From Planctomycetota bacterium (GTDB lineage Bacteria > Planctomycetota > Phycisphaerae > Phycisphaerales > Phycisphaeraceae): a stretch of DNA of 64,000 nucleotides. Location: NCBI GenBank assembly GCA_016350165.1, contig CP066225.1, forward strand, positions 2,666,001 through 2,730,000, given 5' to 3'. This document shows positions 1-8,134 of this stretch, piece by piece; the first letter of the stretch is position 1, and every line of letters begins with the position of its first letter. Both the position numbers and the translations under genes were made by a program. The notes beneath the pieces are model-generated. The model was not told the DNA's origin and ran no database searches. It saw only the letters and a program-made list of their open reading frames with translations.

Positions 1-2
1 TC

Positions 3-482
3 GCGCATAGACAACTCCCCACATCAACTGATAATCTCATCCCCACTTACCTCACTCAATTACCATCCGACCTCAGCACCGGCGCCCATTGCTTCTACCG
101 CCCAGCATCCACTGGCTTCATCATCTACACTCCCGGCAACGACCGTGTCGATAATGAAGGTCAACCCTTCTACACCAAAAGCACATATGCAGGCGATATG
201 TTCATCCCCGGCCAAGGTTCACCTTACACCAACACCGACCGAATTTTCGCCGTCACCCTCCCAGACGCACCCCAAAATATCCTCGCCGAACTCTTCCCCA
301 AACAGTATGCCAAATACATGAAACACATCGAAAACGATAAAGAGTTAATCAAATACAACAACTACCTCAAAGGCATCATCGAACCCCAAACCAGTTCGTT
401 CTCATATTTATTAAACGATGATGAAGATGATGAGGCCAAAGAAGAAAACCAAACCGAACCCAAACCTGAAAACGCTAATTAA
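3..482 (+). CDS. C-terminal part of an unidentified protein, cut by the window edge
   Basis: The frame is open from the first bases of the window to the TAA at 480-482, so about 159 C-terminal residues are present and the start lies outside. The segment YTPGNDRVDNEGQP resembles the glycine/aspartate-rich tails of planctomycete surface proteins, but this is only an impression. The last 25 residues are strongly acidic (DDEDDE, then EE, EPKPEN), suggesting a soluble, exposed tail. The coding strand is rich in C and A, unlike the plus-strand genes further right. The stop lies inside a small dyad, CTAATTAACGATTAG. No function can be assigned. Confidence 0.7.
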   Translation, partial: AHRQLPTSTDNLIPTYLTQLPSDLSTGAHCFYRPASTGFIIYTPGNDRVDNEGQPFYTKSTYAGDMFIPGQGSPYTNTDRIFAVTLPDAPQNILAELFPKQYAKYMKHIENDKELIKYNNYLKGIIEPQTSSFSYLLNDDEDDEAKEENQTEPKPENAN

Positions 483-563
483 CGATTAGATGATAAATAC
501 TTAACCCTCATTACCCTGCCACTAATCAATCGTATATTTTAATAGTCGCAAATTGTCTAATCA

Positions 564-1039
564 ACGATACGTTTCAGTGAAACATCTCAACAACAGCCAG
601 CGAGCGTCGCTCACCGTGCTCACACCCTCTCCTCCCAATCGCGCAATGCAATCTACCAGCCAACGACACGCTATAGTGAAACAAATCTCTTGACCCCCAC
701 ACAAATTTCCATCGACAATACATTTCAATGAAACAACGCACCTATCCAACGTACGCATTTTCCATCCGCGATACGTTTTAGTGACAACAAACCTATCTCC
801 CAATGACCCAATCAACGATATGCTACAACGAAACAATCAAATCACGCACGCATTCTCCAACTTGCGATACGTTCAAGTGAAACAGATTCATTTAAATCAT
901 CTCACGTATTCGTTCGTAATACGTTCCAATGAAACAACAGATCCCTCTCACGCTCGTATTTTCAGTTCGCGATACGTTATAGTGAAAGCAAACCCACCAC
1001 CGCTCAATGACCCAGCCGACGATACGTTAAAGTGAAACA
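564..1039 (+). repeat. Nine degenerate copies of a 21-bp element, about 50-bp period, parS-like
   Basis: Copies start at 564, 663, 715, 768, 815, 864, 916, 969 and 1019. Spacing is 47-53 bp except for a first gap of 99 bp. The shared core reads CGATA followed by CGTTNNAGTGAAACA; the right half GTGAAACA is best kept. Copy 1 contains the dyad GTTTCA-G-TGAAAC. The classical parS centromere site is TGTTTCACGTGAAACA, so the core looks like parS with one central base missing. Spacers are also partly related: an ACGCATTTTCCA-like type at about 751, 848 and 952, and a CAATGACCCA type at about 801 and 1005. The array therefore seems to be a decayed tandem duplication with a conserved protein-binding core. 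Confidence 0.75.
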
Positions 1040-1534
1040 TTATTGTTAACGTCTCACGATCTCACGCACATCCCCAATTCACTCACCCACGAACAACCAC
1101 CCGCACGCTACGTGCCACGCGCCACTACCACCACCCTTGTCACTCTCGCCACCACAACAACAAACACCTCCGCCTCTTCCTCGTCACTACCCAATAATAA
1201 ATGTGGCCACCCAAATCGCGAAATCACACAAAGAACATCACCCATTAGTAAAACTCGCGCGCACGATTTGATATTCACTGCTCATTTATCGCGCTAAACT
1301 GACTCGTTTTTATTGATTACAAACCATTCCTGCTTATTTCTAACCCAAAACCGCCTAAAACCAGTAAACCTCACCAAATCTTTCACCCCTACCTGCGCGC
1401 ACAATTCAATACCACCAACTAGAGAACTAACTAGTTGTCTAATCAAAGGTTAGATGTAACTGCTCACACGCCCAAATTAAACCCAATTCAAAACGCGCGC
1501 ACAAACGTGCATGCTGCGCCACTCGAAACCTATG

Positions 1535-1556
1535 AAAAAAGACCTCAATCGAGGCC
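1535..1556 (-). terminator. Second (distal) terminator after pdhB
   Basis: On the minus strand a stem GGCCTC/GAGGTC with loop GATT is followed by a run of six T. It lies about 110 bp beyond the pdhB stop and backs up the proximal terminator. Confidence 0.7.
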
Positions 1557-1605
1557 TTGTTTAACGTTTAACTAAATCACAATCGTTTTATTTTCAGCAA
1601 CCAAT

Positions 1606-1633
1606 AAAAAACGAGACCCGAATCGAGTCTCGT
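1606..1633 (-). terminator. Intrinsic terminator of pdhAB
   Basis: Reading the minus strand, a stem ACGAGAC/GTCTCGT with an 8-9 base loop is followed by six T. It sits 30-60 bp after the pdhB stop codon. Confidence 0.85.
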
Positions 1634-1665
1634 TCATGAATCTTCATTTTTATGCTAATCAGCGA

Positions 1666-2703
1666 TTAGGCGTTGTACGTCACATTGCGAACAGCTTCAA
1701 TGATCTTACGAGCATTCGGCAGCATTTCCTGCTCCATCGTTCTGTTATACGGAGCAGGTACATCGTCATTGTTCACGCGGATGATTGAGTTATCCAAATC
1801 ATCGAAGCAGCGTTCGTAAACCTGTGATGCAATTTCACTTGCAACACTCGCAAACGGCCACGACTGGTCAACAACCACACAATAATTCGTTTTACGCACT
1901 GAGTTTACAATCGTCTCAATATCCAGTGGACGATACGTACGCACATCAATCACTTCGATATCAATGCCTTCTTTTTCAAGCTGTTCCGCAGCTTCAAGTG
2001 CAAAGTGCACCGGACGACCTGCAGTGACAATCGTGCAATCCGCGCCAGCTTTTTTAATGTCCGCTTTGCCGAAGTCGATCACGAAGTTGTCATCTTCTTC
2101 AAATGTTGGCGGCGCCCACTTACCATTCGCGAGGTAACGTGAGAAGTCTTTGTCGCCACGTGCGCCCATGCCGAGCATGCGTTCTGATTCGAGATAGAAG
2201 ACTGGGTCTTCGTCACGGATCGCAGCTTTTAACATGCCTTTTGCATCGCGTGGTGTTGATGGGACAGCGAGTTTTAAGCCGGGAACGGATGAGAACATTG
2301 ATTCAACACACCATGAGTGAGTTGAACCGAGTTGACCGCCTGCGCCGTTGTTGCCGCGGAAGACTGCGGGGCAGCCGAATTGTCCGCCGGACATATAGAG
2401 CATTTTTGGTGCGTTGTTGATGATCTGGTCGGCTGCGACGAGGCAGAATGACCAGGACATGAATTCGATGATAGGTCGGAGGCCGTACATAGCGGCGCCG
2501 ACGCCGAGACCGGCGAAGCCAGTTTCGGAGATTGGTGAGTCGATGATGCGGCGTGCGCCGAACTCTTCGACCATGCCTTGCGACACTTTGTATGCACCGT
2601 TGTATTCGGCGACTTCTTCCCCCATGAGGAAGATGCGATCATCTGTGCGCATTTCTTCCTGCATTGCTTCGCGTAAAGCTTCTCTGTATTGAACATTCCG
2701 CAT
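1666..2703 (-). CDS. pdhB: Pyruvate dehydrogenase E1 component, beta subunit
   Basis: This 345-residue protein is the beta subunit of the heterotetrameric thiamine-diphosphate E1 enzyme, which decarboxylates pyruvate and loads acetyl onto the lipoyl E2. Family landmarks run the full length: the N-terminal REALREAMQEEM, MGEEVAEYNGAYKVSQG near residue 28, DSPISETGFAGLGVGAAM near 56, and the C-terminal DVRTYRPLD region. It follows pdhA by 93 bp in the same direction and is closed by two terminators, so the two form an operon. No E2 or E3 gene is in the window. Strand composition flips within this gene at roughly 2,150-2,250, so its 3' and 5' halves differ in codon choice. Confidence 0.95.
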   Translation of the reverse strand: MRNVQYREALREAMQEEMRTDDRIFLMGEEVAEYNGAYKVSQGMVEEFGARRIIDSPISETGFAGLGVGAAMYGLRPIIEFMSWSFCLVAADQIINNAPKMLYMSGGQFGCPAVFRGNNGAGGQLGSTHSWCVESMFSSVPGLKLAVPSTPRDAKGMLKAAIRDEDPVFYLESERMLGMGARGDKDFSRYLANGKWAPPTFEEDDNFVIDFGKADIKKAGADCTIVTAGRPVHFALEAAEQLEKEGIDIEVIDVRTYRPLDIETIVNSVRKTNYCVVVDQSWPFASVASEIASQVYERCFDDLDNSIIRVNNDDVPAPYNRTMEQEMLPNARKIIEAVRNVTYNA

Positions 2704-2796
2704 GATTGCGTATCCATTTATGATTGCGAGACGGATATTGTTGTTGTATTAGTCTCGCGGTTGTTCTATTTGATAGTTAGACACGTGAGGGATTGA

Positions 2797-3975
2797 TTAT
2801 TCGCCGAGGTCTTTGCCTTTGAGCATTTCGGGGAGTTCGCCCTTTTTGTATGGGCCGTATGGGTTGACGTAAATGTCGGTGAAGAGTTCCTCTTGTGGCA
2901 TGTCTGGTGATTCGTTGGCGTATTTGACTGCTGCTTGTGCTTCAGCTTTTGCTGCCTTGTCGAACTCGTCAATTTGATCTTGAGTTGAGATGTTCTTCTC
3001 GATGAGAAGATTGACCAGACGGTTGATTGGGTCTAACTCTTGCTTAGCTTCGACCTCTTCCTTGGCACGATACTTTTGCGGGTCACTCATGGAGTGGCCT
3101 TTGTATCGGTATGTTTTGACGTTCATGAAACATGGGCCGTTGGCTTCACCTTCACGTTTGTATGAAGGGATCATGCCGCGTTCCCATTGAGGGTTTTTGG
3201 CGTTACGTGTTTTATCGACTTCACGTTTGAAAGTGGTGTAGACGTCGAGGACGTCGAGGCCGTCACATTCGGCGTATCGCATGCCGTAGGCTTCGGCTTT
3301 GGCGCGAAGATCGTTCGCCATTGCGGTGCCACGGTTGATGTGAGTACCCATTGAGTATGAATTGTTTTCAAGTACGAAGATGATTGGGAGGTTCCAGATG
3401 GCAGCAAGGTTCATTGCTTCATGGAACGCGCCTTGGTTGACGGCACCGTCGCCGAGATAGCAGAGGGTGACGTTATCTTTCTTTTCGTATTGTGATGCGA
3501 AGGCGAGGCCGGTACCGAGTGGGCATTGACCACCGACGATGGCGTGTCCGCCATACATGTGGTGTTCTTTATCGAAGAAGTGCATGGAGCCACCTTTGCC
3601 TTTTGAGCAGCCGGTGACTTTGCCGAACATTTCGGCCATAGCGTATTTGGGGTCCATACCACGAGCGAGGGCGAAGCCGTGATCGCGGTAAGCGCCGACG
3701 ATGGGGTCGTCAGATTTAAGAGCGGAGATAGAACCGACAGCAACGGCTTCCTGGCCGATGTAGATGTGGCAGAAGCCGCCGATTTTTTGCTGCATATATG
3801 ATTGCATGGTCCGCTCTTCGAAACGGCGGATCTGCATCATTGATTTGAGCATGTCGATCAGCTTGTCGTTGGAAAGCTCGGGAGCGATTTGATTCGCTTG
3901 AGCTTTGTCCTGTGCTGCTGAACTCATAAACGTTTTCTCGCTTTTTTTGCTTAGAAGCAGTGTAGCTTCGTTCAT
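2797..3975 (-). CDS. pdhA: Pyruvate dehydrogenase E1 component, alpha subunit
   Basis: This is the alpha subunit (up to 392 residues) that binds thiamine diphosphate in the E1 complex with PdhB. Clear family motifs are MQIRRFEERTMQSY near the N-terminus, the HGFALARG segment, and the thiamine-diphosphate fold GDGAVNQGAFHEAMNLA followed by the asparagine motif ENNSYSMGT. The phosphorylation-loop equivalent RYKGHSMSDP is also present. Two starts are possible. The first ATG (3975) has a weak GGAT 8 bases upstream; the internal ATG at 3927, beginning MSSAAQDKAQ, removes 16 residues without family similarity. The longer form is given. Confidence 0.93.
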   Translation of the reverse strand: MNEATLLLSKKSEKTFMSSAAQDKAQANQIAPELSNDKLIDMLKSMMQIRRFEERTMQSYMQQKIGGFCHIYIGQEAVAVGSISALKSDDPIVGAYRDHGFALARGMDPKYAMAEMFGKVTGCSKGKGGSMHFFDKEHHMYGGHAIVGGQCPLGTGLAFASQYEKKDNVTLCYLGDGAVNQGAFHEAMNLAAIWNLPIIFVLENNSYSMGTHINRGTAMANDLRAKAEAYGMRYAECDGLDVLDVYTTFKREVDKTRNAKNPQWERGMIPSYKREGEANGPCFMNVKTYRYKGHSMSDPQKYRAKEEVEAKQELDPINRLVNLLIEKNISTQDQIDEFDKAAKAEAQAAVKYANESPDMPQEELFTDIYVNPYGPYKKGELPEMLKGKDLGE

Positions 3976-4505
3976 ACCAAAACATCCAGTTTTATAAGCG
4001 ACTTACGTAGTGACTCATTTGAGAAAGAGTCGTTTGACCTCGGTATTTTGAGTCGGGCTGGCGAGCCCGGTAAGTCATGTTGTAAAGTCGCTTTCGTAAC
4101 ACAGGCGGTCACGTGGTTGTGAGTGATTGAGTTGCGAGCGTAGAGCAAGCGTTTGACTCACGTGATGTTTGTCTTCTCGGTCATTTAAAGCATCTGACGA
4201 AATAGATTCTCGTGGGCTGTTGGGCCATTGAGTCAGTATTGACTAGGGATACTGGCCTGCAACTGACGGCGAGTCAGAAGTAATGCAGGTTATTTCGTAT
4301 GTCAGCTTTTCAAGTATGGGTGATGCGGGAATCGCACATTGGAGTGTGTAACCGTGCTGTACTGCGAGGGTTATTGATTGCTGAAGTCCGAGGTTAGATA
4401 ACGCGAATAGTGGGTTATCGGTTCGGCTAAAAAGCAAAAAAGCTGCGAAGTAATTCAGGCAGCATGCTCCAAGTTGACAATTGTTCACCATCCCAAGGGG
4501 CCACG
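3976..4505. other. Leader/promoter region of pdhAB, otherwise empty
   Basis: No gene is recognised in these 530 bp; a long minus-strand open frame at 4243-4689 has no family character. A hairpin CGGGCT-GGCG-AGCCCG at 4054-4069 lies about 80 bp upstream of pdhA and would be in its 5' leader if transcription starts further out. The plus strand is G/T-rich, in contrast to the region left of pdhB. Confidence 0.4.
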
Positions 4506-4661
4506 ATGACTGACGCAGACATCGTGGAGAAGAGGTCGGAAGAGTACATGGTGGAGTTGACTGATCGGCAGATTCGTTGCCGAGGTACTGTTCCGAGGAT
4601 GCGAAAAGCGTGTTTGGAGGCGTTTCGCGTGAGTGAAATTGAGGTCGTTCGACATATATAA
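4506..4661 (+). CDS. Possible small protein of 51 residues, unidentified
   Basis: An ATG at 4506 is preceded at 5 bases by AAGGGG, a fair ribosome-binding site, and opens a 51-codon frame rich in charged residues (MTDADIVEKRSEEYMVELTD at the start). No family is recognised and there is no supporting neighbour. It may be a chance frame; the upstream extension to 4464 lacks a binding site. Kept at low confidence. Confidence 0.3.
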   Translation: MTDADIVEKRSEEYMVELTDRQIRCRGTVPRMRKACLEAFRVSEIEVVRHI

Positions 4662-5247
4662 GTTTAGAGGGTGAGGAAATACCCAGCAAGCCGAAGTTTT
4701 GCCGTAAGGGTTTGTCAGATAAGGAATTCCGTTCTGTGATATGTTAATTTCAACTATTGGAAGAGGATAAAAGTGTCCTGATATGAAAATTTAGATGTCC
4801 AAATTAGTGTAATAAAGGGAGTTATGAAATTAAGGGCTACTTATCGGGAACTTATTATCGCGAGTAAAAAAAAGCTGATAAAAATGGGTTATGAAATCCA
4901 CAGATTGGGGGATGAGCGTGATGAGTCGGTTAGGTATGGGTGGGAAGTCGTGGGGCAGGAAGGGTGATGGCGGGTAAGGGGTGCGTGGTACGGGAGGGTG
5001 TTTGGGTGGGATTGGGGGAGGGGGATGTGGGATGAGGTTTGGAGTTTTGAGGCTTCTGCTGCCCGTAGGTCAGCGGCTATCCCCGGAAGTTTGAGTTGTT
5101 TCAGTTGAGCGAGTCGGGGGGTGATCAATACAGGAGTATCAATTGTGTATGGGGTGTGGTGTGGGGTTGCGAGAGATTCCGGCGATCGTGGATCGCCGGC
5201 TATTGGAGTTGTTGGGCGTTGGAAGAGTTGTGGGGATGAGTGATGAA
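4662..5247. other. G-rich intergenic region with quadruplex motif, palindrome and possible IstB remnant
   Basis: No intact gene is seen. The plus strand contains a dense set of G-runs between 4,920 and 5,040 (see findings) and a perfect hairpin, CCGGCGATC-GTG-GATCGCCGG, at 5179-5199. On the minus strand, the first 30 residues of a frame starting with TTG at 5128 (RLAQLKQLKLPGIAADL) resemble the N-terminus of IstB-type transposition ATPases, but the frame then runs into low-complexity sequence. It could be a fragment of an old insertion or chance. Confidence 0.35.
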
Positions 5248-5275
5248 AAGAAAAGCCACGATGTTGGTCGTGGCT
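5248..5275 (-). terminator. Terminator at the end of the PEP-CTERM gene array
   Basis: The stem AGCCACGA/TCGTGGCT (5254-5261 with 5268-5275) has a 6-base loop and is followed on the minus strand by TTTTCTTTTC. It lies about 50 bp after the stop of the last gene of the array. Confidence 0.85.
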
Positions 5276-5322
5276 TTGGAAGTTTTGAGTATGAAGTTTT
5301 GGGTTTTATGTCTAATTGACGA

Positions 5323-5958
5323 TTAGACTGATCGTTTACGTCGGATCATAAGGGGGAGGGTGGTGAGTGAGAGGAGAACGAGGGAGGTTGGTTCGGGGAT
5401 TGGAGCTATTGTGAATGATGTGAAGACGTGATTGAGGCCTGTGGTGGGGAAGTTGATGTTGTTGAAGACGCCTAAGCGTGTGATGCCATCATTGCTGAGG
5501 TCGTTAGTGGCTGATTCGCCGATCAAGATGGTGTCGCTGAATTGGCTGGAGCTGGTTCTGTTTGGGATGAAGAAGCCATCGGAGATAGTGCCGGTGTGGT
5601 TTGTGGTGAAGTATGTGTCGCCGAGTGCAGCGATGATTTGGTTGGCTGCTTCGTTGGGTTTTGCTTCTGCTGCGGTGATTTCTGGGAAAGTTGTTGTGGG
5701 TGTGGAGATCCAGAAGGTGGGTGCGCTGCCTGTGGTTGAGTCGGAGAAGTCGAGGTCGGCGTTGGGGTCCCAGATGGCGTTGAATGATGTGTTGTCATGG
5801 AAGGTAGCGTTGTAGGTGATGCCGTCGATGAGGATGCCGTTGACACCGATGGCGAGGTTTGGGGTGTTGGGATCGAGGACGACGGTGGCTGCATTTGCAG
5901 AGGTTGTGAAAGTGAGTACTGCAATGGCACATAATAATGAAGGTTTAATGATGTTCAT
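5323..5958 (-). CDS. PEP-CTERM secreted protein, array member 1 (last in transcription order)
   Basis: This 211-residue exported protein starts at 5958, where AGGAGAAAGATC lies directly upstream of ATG; a longer upstream frame has no such signal. The signal peptide is MNIIKPSLLCAIAVLTFTTS followed by ANA. The body carries the array signature IWDPNADLDFSDSTTGSAP followed by TFW. The C-terminus is a PEP-CTERM sorting signal: IPEPTS, a hydrophobic helix, then RRKRS. Exosortase systems recognise such tails to process proteins at the cell envelope. The body matches no domain I know. It ends beside TCTAATC, a motif shared by several gene ends here. Confidence 0.85.
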   Translation of the reverse strand: MNIIKPSLLCAIAVLTFTTSANAATVVLDPNTPNLAIGVNGILIDGITYNATFHDNTSFNAIWDPNADLDFSDSTTGSAPTFWISTPTTTFPEITAAEAKPNEAANQIIAALGDTYFTTNHTGTISDGFFIPNRTSSSQFSDTILIGESATNDLSNDGITRLGVFNNINFPTTGLNHVFTSFTIAPIPEPTSLVLLSLTTLPLMIRRKRSV

Positions 5959-6128
5959 GATCTTTCTCCTGTTAAAAGAAGTTGCTGGTTTGAGAATGGT
6001 TTGAGTGTTGCTATGGAACCCCATCACGTTGATCTGAAGTTCGTTGCGATATGAATTGCGATTGAAAATGGGTCTACTACTGTTTGCTGCATTGGTATGC
6101 ATGGGAAGTAATCACGCAACTTCTAGGC

Positions 6129-6752
6129 TTAACGTTTGCGACGGGTTCTTCGGGAAAGGAGAGGGAGGGATGTGAGAGTGAGGAGTGCGAAGGAGGTTGG
6201 TTCTGGGATGACGACGCGTTCGAAGGTTACGTATGAAGCGTCGTAGAGTGCGGAATCTGGAAGGAAGAAGCCGGTGGTGTGGATGTCGGTGGATGTGACG
6301 AGGTCGGTTGCGGTTGAGAAGTTAACGTCGCCGTAGGCGGTGATTTCTGCGGGGTTGTCGTCGGCGTATTTGAATGGGATGAAGAATGCGTCGGATGAGA
6401 CGTTGAATGCGATGTCGAGGCCGTGGGTTTGTAGTGTGTTTGCGATTTTGTCAGCGGCGATTGTTGCGCCGATAGGGTTACCCCAGAATGTTGGTGCTGA
6501 GCCGGTTGTTGAGTCGGAGAAATCGCCGTCGCCGTTGGGGTCCCAGATCTGGTTGAAGTTGTATGAGGTTGCGGTGCCGAATTCGAAGTTATGAAAGGTC
6601 GCGTTGTAAAGCGTGCCGATGATGTTGATGTTGTTGACGCCGAGTGCACTGGTGGGTGAAAAATAGACTGGGGTTGGTGCAGCAAATGTGGTTGTTGAAG
6701 TGAGCGTGAGCGCAGCGATCGCGCATAATAAGGAAGGTTTGATGAATTTCAT
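6129..6752 (-). CDS. PEP-CTERM secreted protein, array member 2
   Basis: A 207-residue paralogue of its neighbours. The ATG at 6752 is preceded by AGGAGAAAGATC, the leader shared across the array. The signal peptide (MKFIKPSLLCAIAALTLTS) is nearly identical to member 1, pointing to recent duplication. Around residue 70 it has the signature FNQIWDPNGDGDFSDSTTG, then APTFW. The C-terminal signal is VIPEPTS, a leucine-rich helix, and RRTRRKR. No catalytic motif or cysteine pattern is visible, so a structural or adhesive surface role is more likely than an enzyme; that is inference. Confidence 0.83.
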   Translation of the reverse strand: MKFIKPSLLCAIAALTLTSTTTFAAPTPVYFSPTSALGVNNINIIGTLYNATFHNFEFGTATSYNFNQIWDPNGDGDFSDSTTGSAPTFWGNPIGATIAADKIANTLQTHGLDIAFNVSSDAFFIPFKYADDNPAEITAYGDVNFSTATDLVTSTDIHTTGFFLPDSALYDASYVTFERVVIPEPTSFALLTLTSLPLLSRRTRRKR

Positions 6753-6810
6753 GATCTTTCTCCTACGAAAGAATGTTATTGAAGAGAAACGTTATTAGAT
6801 GATTTTGGAT

Positions 6811-7407
6811 TTATGATGCTTTACGTTTACGGCGGATGATGAGGGGGAGGGTTGTGAGTGAAAGGAGTGCGAGGGAGGTTGGTTCGGGGATATTGGTGGG
6901 GGTGAAGATGGCCCAGTGGTATTGGCTTAAGCTGTTTTCGCCGTATACATGAGTTTTGGAGAGTGAGGGGTGACCTGATGACCAATCTTGAGAGGGGGCG
7001 GGGCTGCCGTCGCTGTGTGAACGGAAATTGTTTGGGATTGAACCTTGTGAAGCGATGAGTGCCAGATCACTCATAGAGTTAGAGCTGATGAGTAGGTTGT
7101 TGCCGAGCGCGGCTATCAGTTGGTCGCGAGCGCTGTTGGCGTTTTGGGTGCTGTCCCAGAAAGCTGGTGCTGCACCAGTGGTTGAGTCGGAGAAGTCGTT
7201 GTCCTGGTTTGGGTCGTAGATGTCGTAGAAGCTAGCGGGTTCGGTGATGAATGTTGCGGTATATGTGATGTTATCGACGACGATGCCTTCGACGGCGATG
7301 GCGAGGTTGGGTGTGTTGGGATCGAGGATAACGGTTGCTGCGGTTGATGTTGCGGTGAACGAAAGGATTGCGAGTGTGAATGCAAAGAATGGTTTGAAAA
7401 GGTTCAT
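6811..7407 (-). CDS. PEP-CTERM secreted protein, array member 3
   Basis: A 198-residue paralogue with signal peptide MNLFKPFFAFTLAILSFTAT and AGGAGAAAGAG before the ATG. The signature is more diverged here (YDIYDPNQDNDFSDSTTG then AAPAFW). The second half of the body shows little likeness to the other members (DGSPAPSQDWSSGHPSLS), so this copy may have changed its partner. It ends in NIPEPTS, a hydrophobic helix and RRKRKAS. Confidence 0.82.
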   Translation of the reverse strand: MNLFKPFFAFTLAILSFTATSTAATVILDPNTPNLAIAVEGIVVDNITYTATFITEPASFYDIYDPNQDNDFSDSTTGAAPAFWDSTQNANSARDQLIAALGNNLLISSNSMSDLALIASQGSIPNNFRSHSDGSPAPSQDWSSGHPSLSKTHVYGENSLSQYHWAIFTPTNIPEPTSLALLSLTTLPLIIRRKRKAS

Positions 7408-7450
7408 GTCTCTTTCTCCTGTTGGGTTTTGTTTCGCGTCTATTTAATGA

Positions 7451-8038
7451 TTAGATAATGTGTTTGCGACGGATGATGAGGGGGAGGGTTGTGAGTATGA
7501 GGAGTGCGAGGGTTGTGGGTTCGGGGACTGGGGTGAAGGTTGTCCATGCGTAACTTGTGTTGGTGGAAAGTGTTTTTGGGAAACTGCTTTGGAGTCTGGT
7601 GTCGCTACTCAGGAGAGTTGGGGATTTGTCATAGAGTACTGATACGGAAGTGTTGTCGGTTGGATGTTTGAAAGGAACGAAGAAGCCGTCGGATTGGGGG
7701 GTGAGACGTGTTTTGAAGGCTGTGCCGAGGGCGGCGCTGACTTGGTCATATGCGGAGATTGCGCCGGCGGAGTTATCGAAGAATGCAGGTGCGAGGCCGG
7801 TGATGCCGTCGGTGAAGTCGGCGTCGTTGTTGGGGTCCCAGATGGCGTTGAATGAGGTGCCGGTATGGAATGTTGCGTTGTAGGTGACGCCGTCGACGAT
7901 GATGCCTTCAACGGCGATGGCGAGGTTGGGTTTATTGGCGATATCGGGATGTAGGATGAGGATAGGTGCTGCGTGGGATGTTGCGGTGAGGGTGAGTGCT
8001 GCGATTGTGCATGTGAAGATTGATTTAATGATGTTCAT
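7451..8038 (-). CDS. PEP-CTERM secreted protein, array member 4
   Basis: A 195-residue paralogue with signal peptide MNIIKSIFTCTIAALTLTAT. It belongs to the second subtype, whose signature ends DGITGLAPAFF instead of DSTTG-APTFW. The upstream AAGAAAAAC is a poorer ribosome-binding site than in members 1-3, so expression may be weaker. The body contains VPFKHPTDNTS, shared with members 5 and 6. The tail is VPEPTT, a leucine-rich helix and RRKHII; the stop overlaps TCTAATC. Confidence 0.82.
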   Translation of the reverse strand: MNIIKSIFTCTIAALTLTATSHAAPILILHPDIANKPNLAIAVEGIIVDGVTYNATFHTGTSFNAIWDPNNDADFTDGITGLAPAFFDNSAGAISAYDQVSAALGTAFKTRLTPQSDGFFVPFKHPTDNTSVSVLYDKSPTLLSSDTRLQSSFPKTLSTNTSYAWTTFTPVPEPTTLALLILTTLPLIIRRKHII

Positions 8039-8082
8039 GGCGATGTTTTTCTTGGTTTGTGTGAAAGTTTGATGAATAAAAG

Positions 8083-8114
8083 GAAGAAACTCCTGAGCAG
8101 GGTCAGGAGCTTCT
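8083..8114 (-). terminator. Terminator after array member 5, copy A of a duplicated intergenic unit
   Basis: Minus-strand stem AGCTCCTGA/TCAGGAGTT (loop about 6) followed by TCTTCCTTTT. The same hairpin with its flanks recurs at 8785-8820 after member 6. Confidence 0.65.
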
Positions 8115-8134
8115 AATCAAGGGGTAGTTGTTTT

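Larger units (their letters stand above)
483..1665. other. Long non-coding region, candidate origin or partition region
   Basis: This 1.2-kb stretch has no convincing gene: short open frames cross the repeats and have low-complexity composition. It holds the repeat array at 564-1039, then a strand very poor in G (about 1080-1260 is almost entirely C, A and T with runs of ACC and CAC), a modestly AT-rich patch near 1300-1345, and two terminators of pdhB. The plus strand is C/A-rich throughout, whereas intergenic DNA beyond pdhA is G/T-rich. That polarity matches the left flank of a bacterial origin. I saw no cluster of DnaA boxes; the nearest near-match, TTATCCAAA at about 1791, lies inside pdhB. 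An origin role is inference only. Confidence 0.4.

Noticed and set aside
564-1039. CRISPR array
   Set aside because: The repeats are degenerate (several mismatches per copy), spacers are related to each other, and no cas gene is near.
781-1297. Two plus-strand open frames of 84 residues
   Set aside because: They run through the repeat array and low-complexity C/A-rich DNA, have no ribosome-binding site and no family character.
2274-2717. Long open frame overlapping pdhB in another frame
   Set aside because: It is a shadow of a clear pdhB gene; composition reflects the codons of the real frame.
4243-4689. Minus-strand open frame of 148 residues upstream of pdhA
   Set aside because: No start signal, no recognisable motif, and it overlaps the small plus-strand frame that has a better ribosome-binding site.
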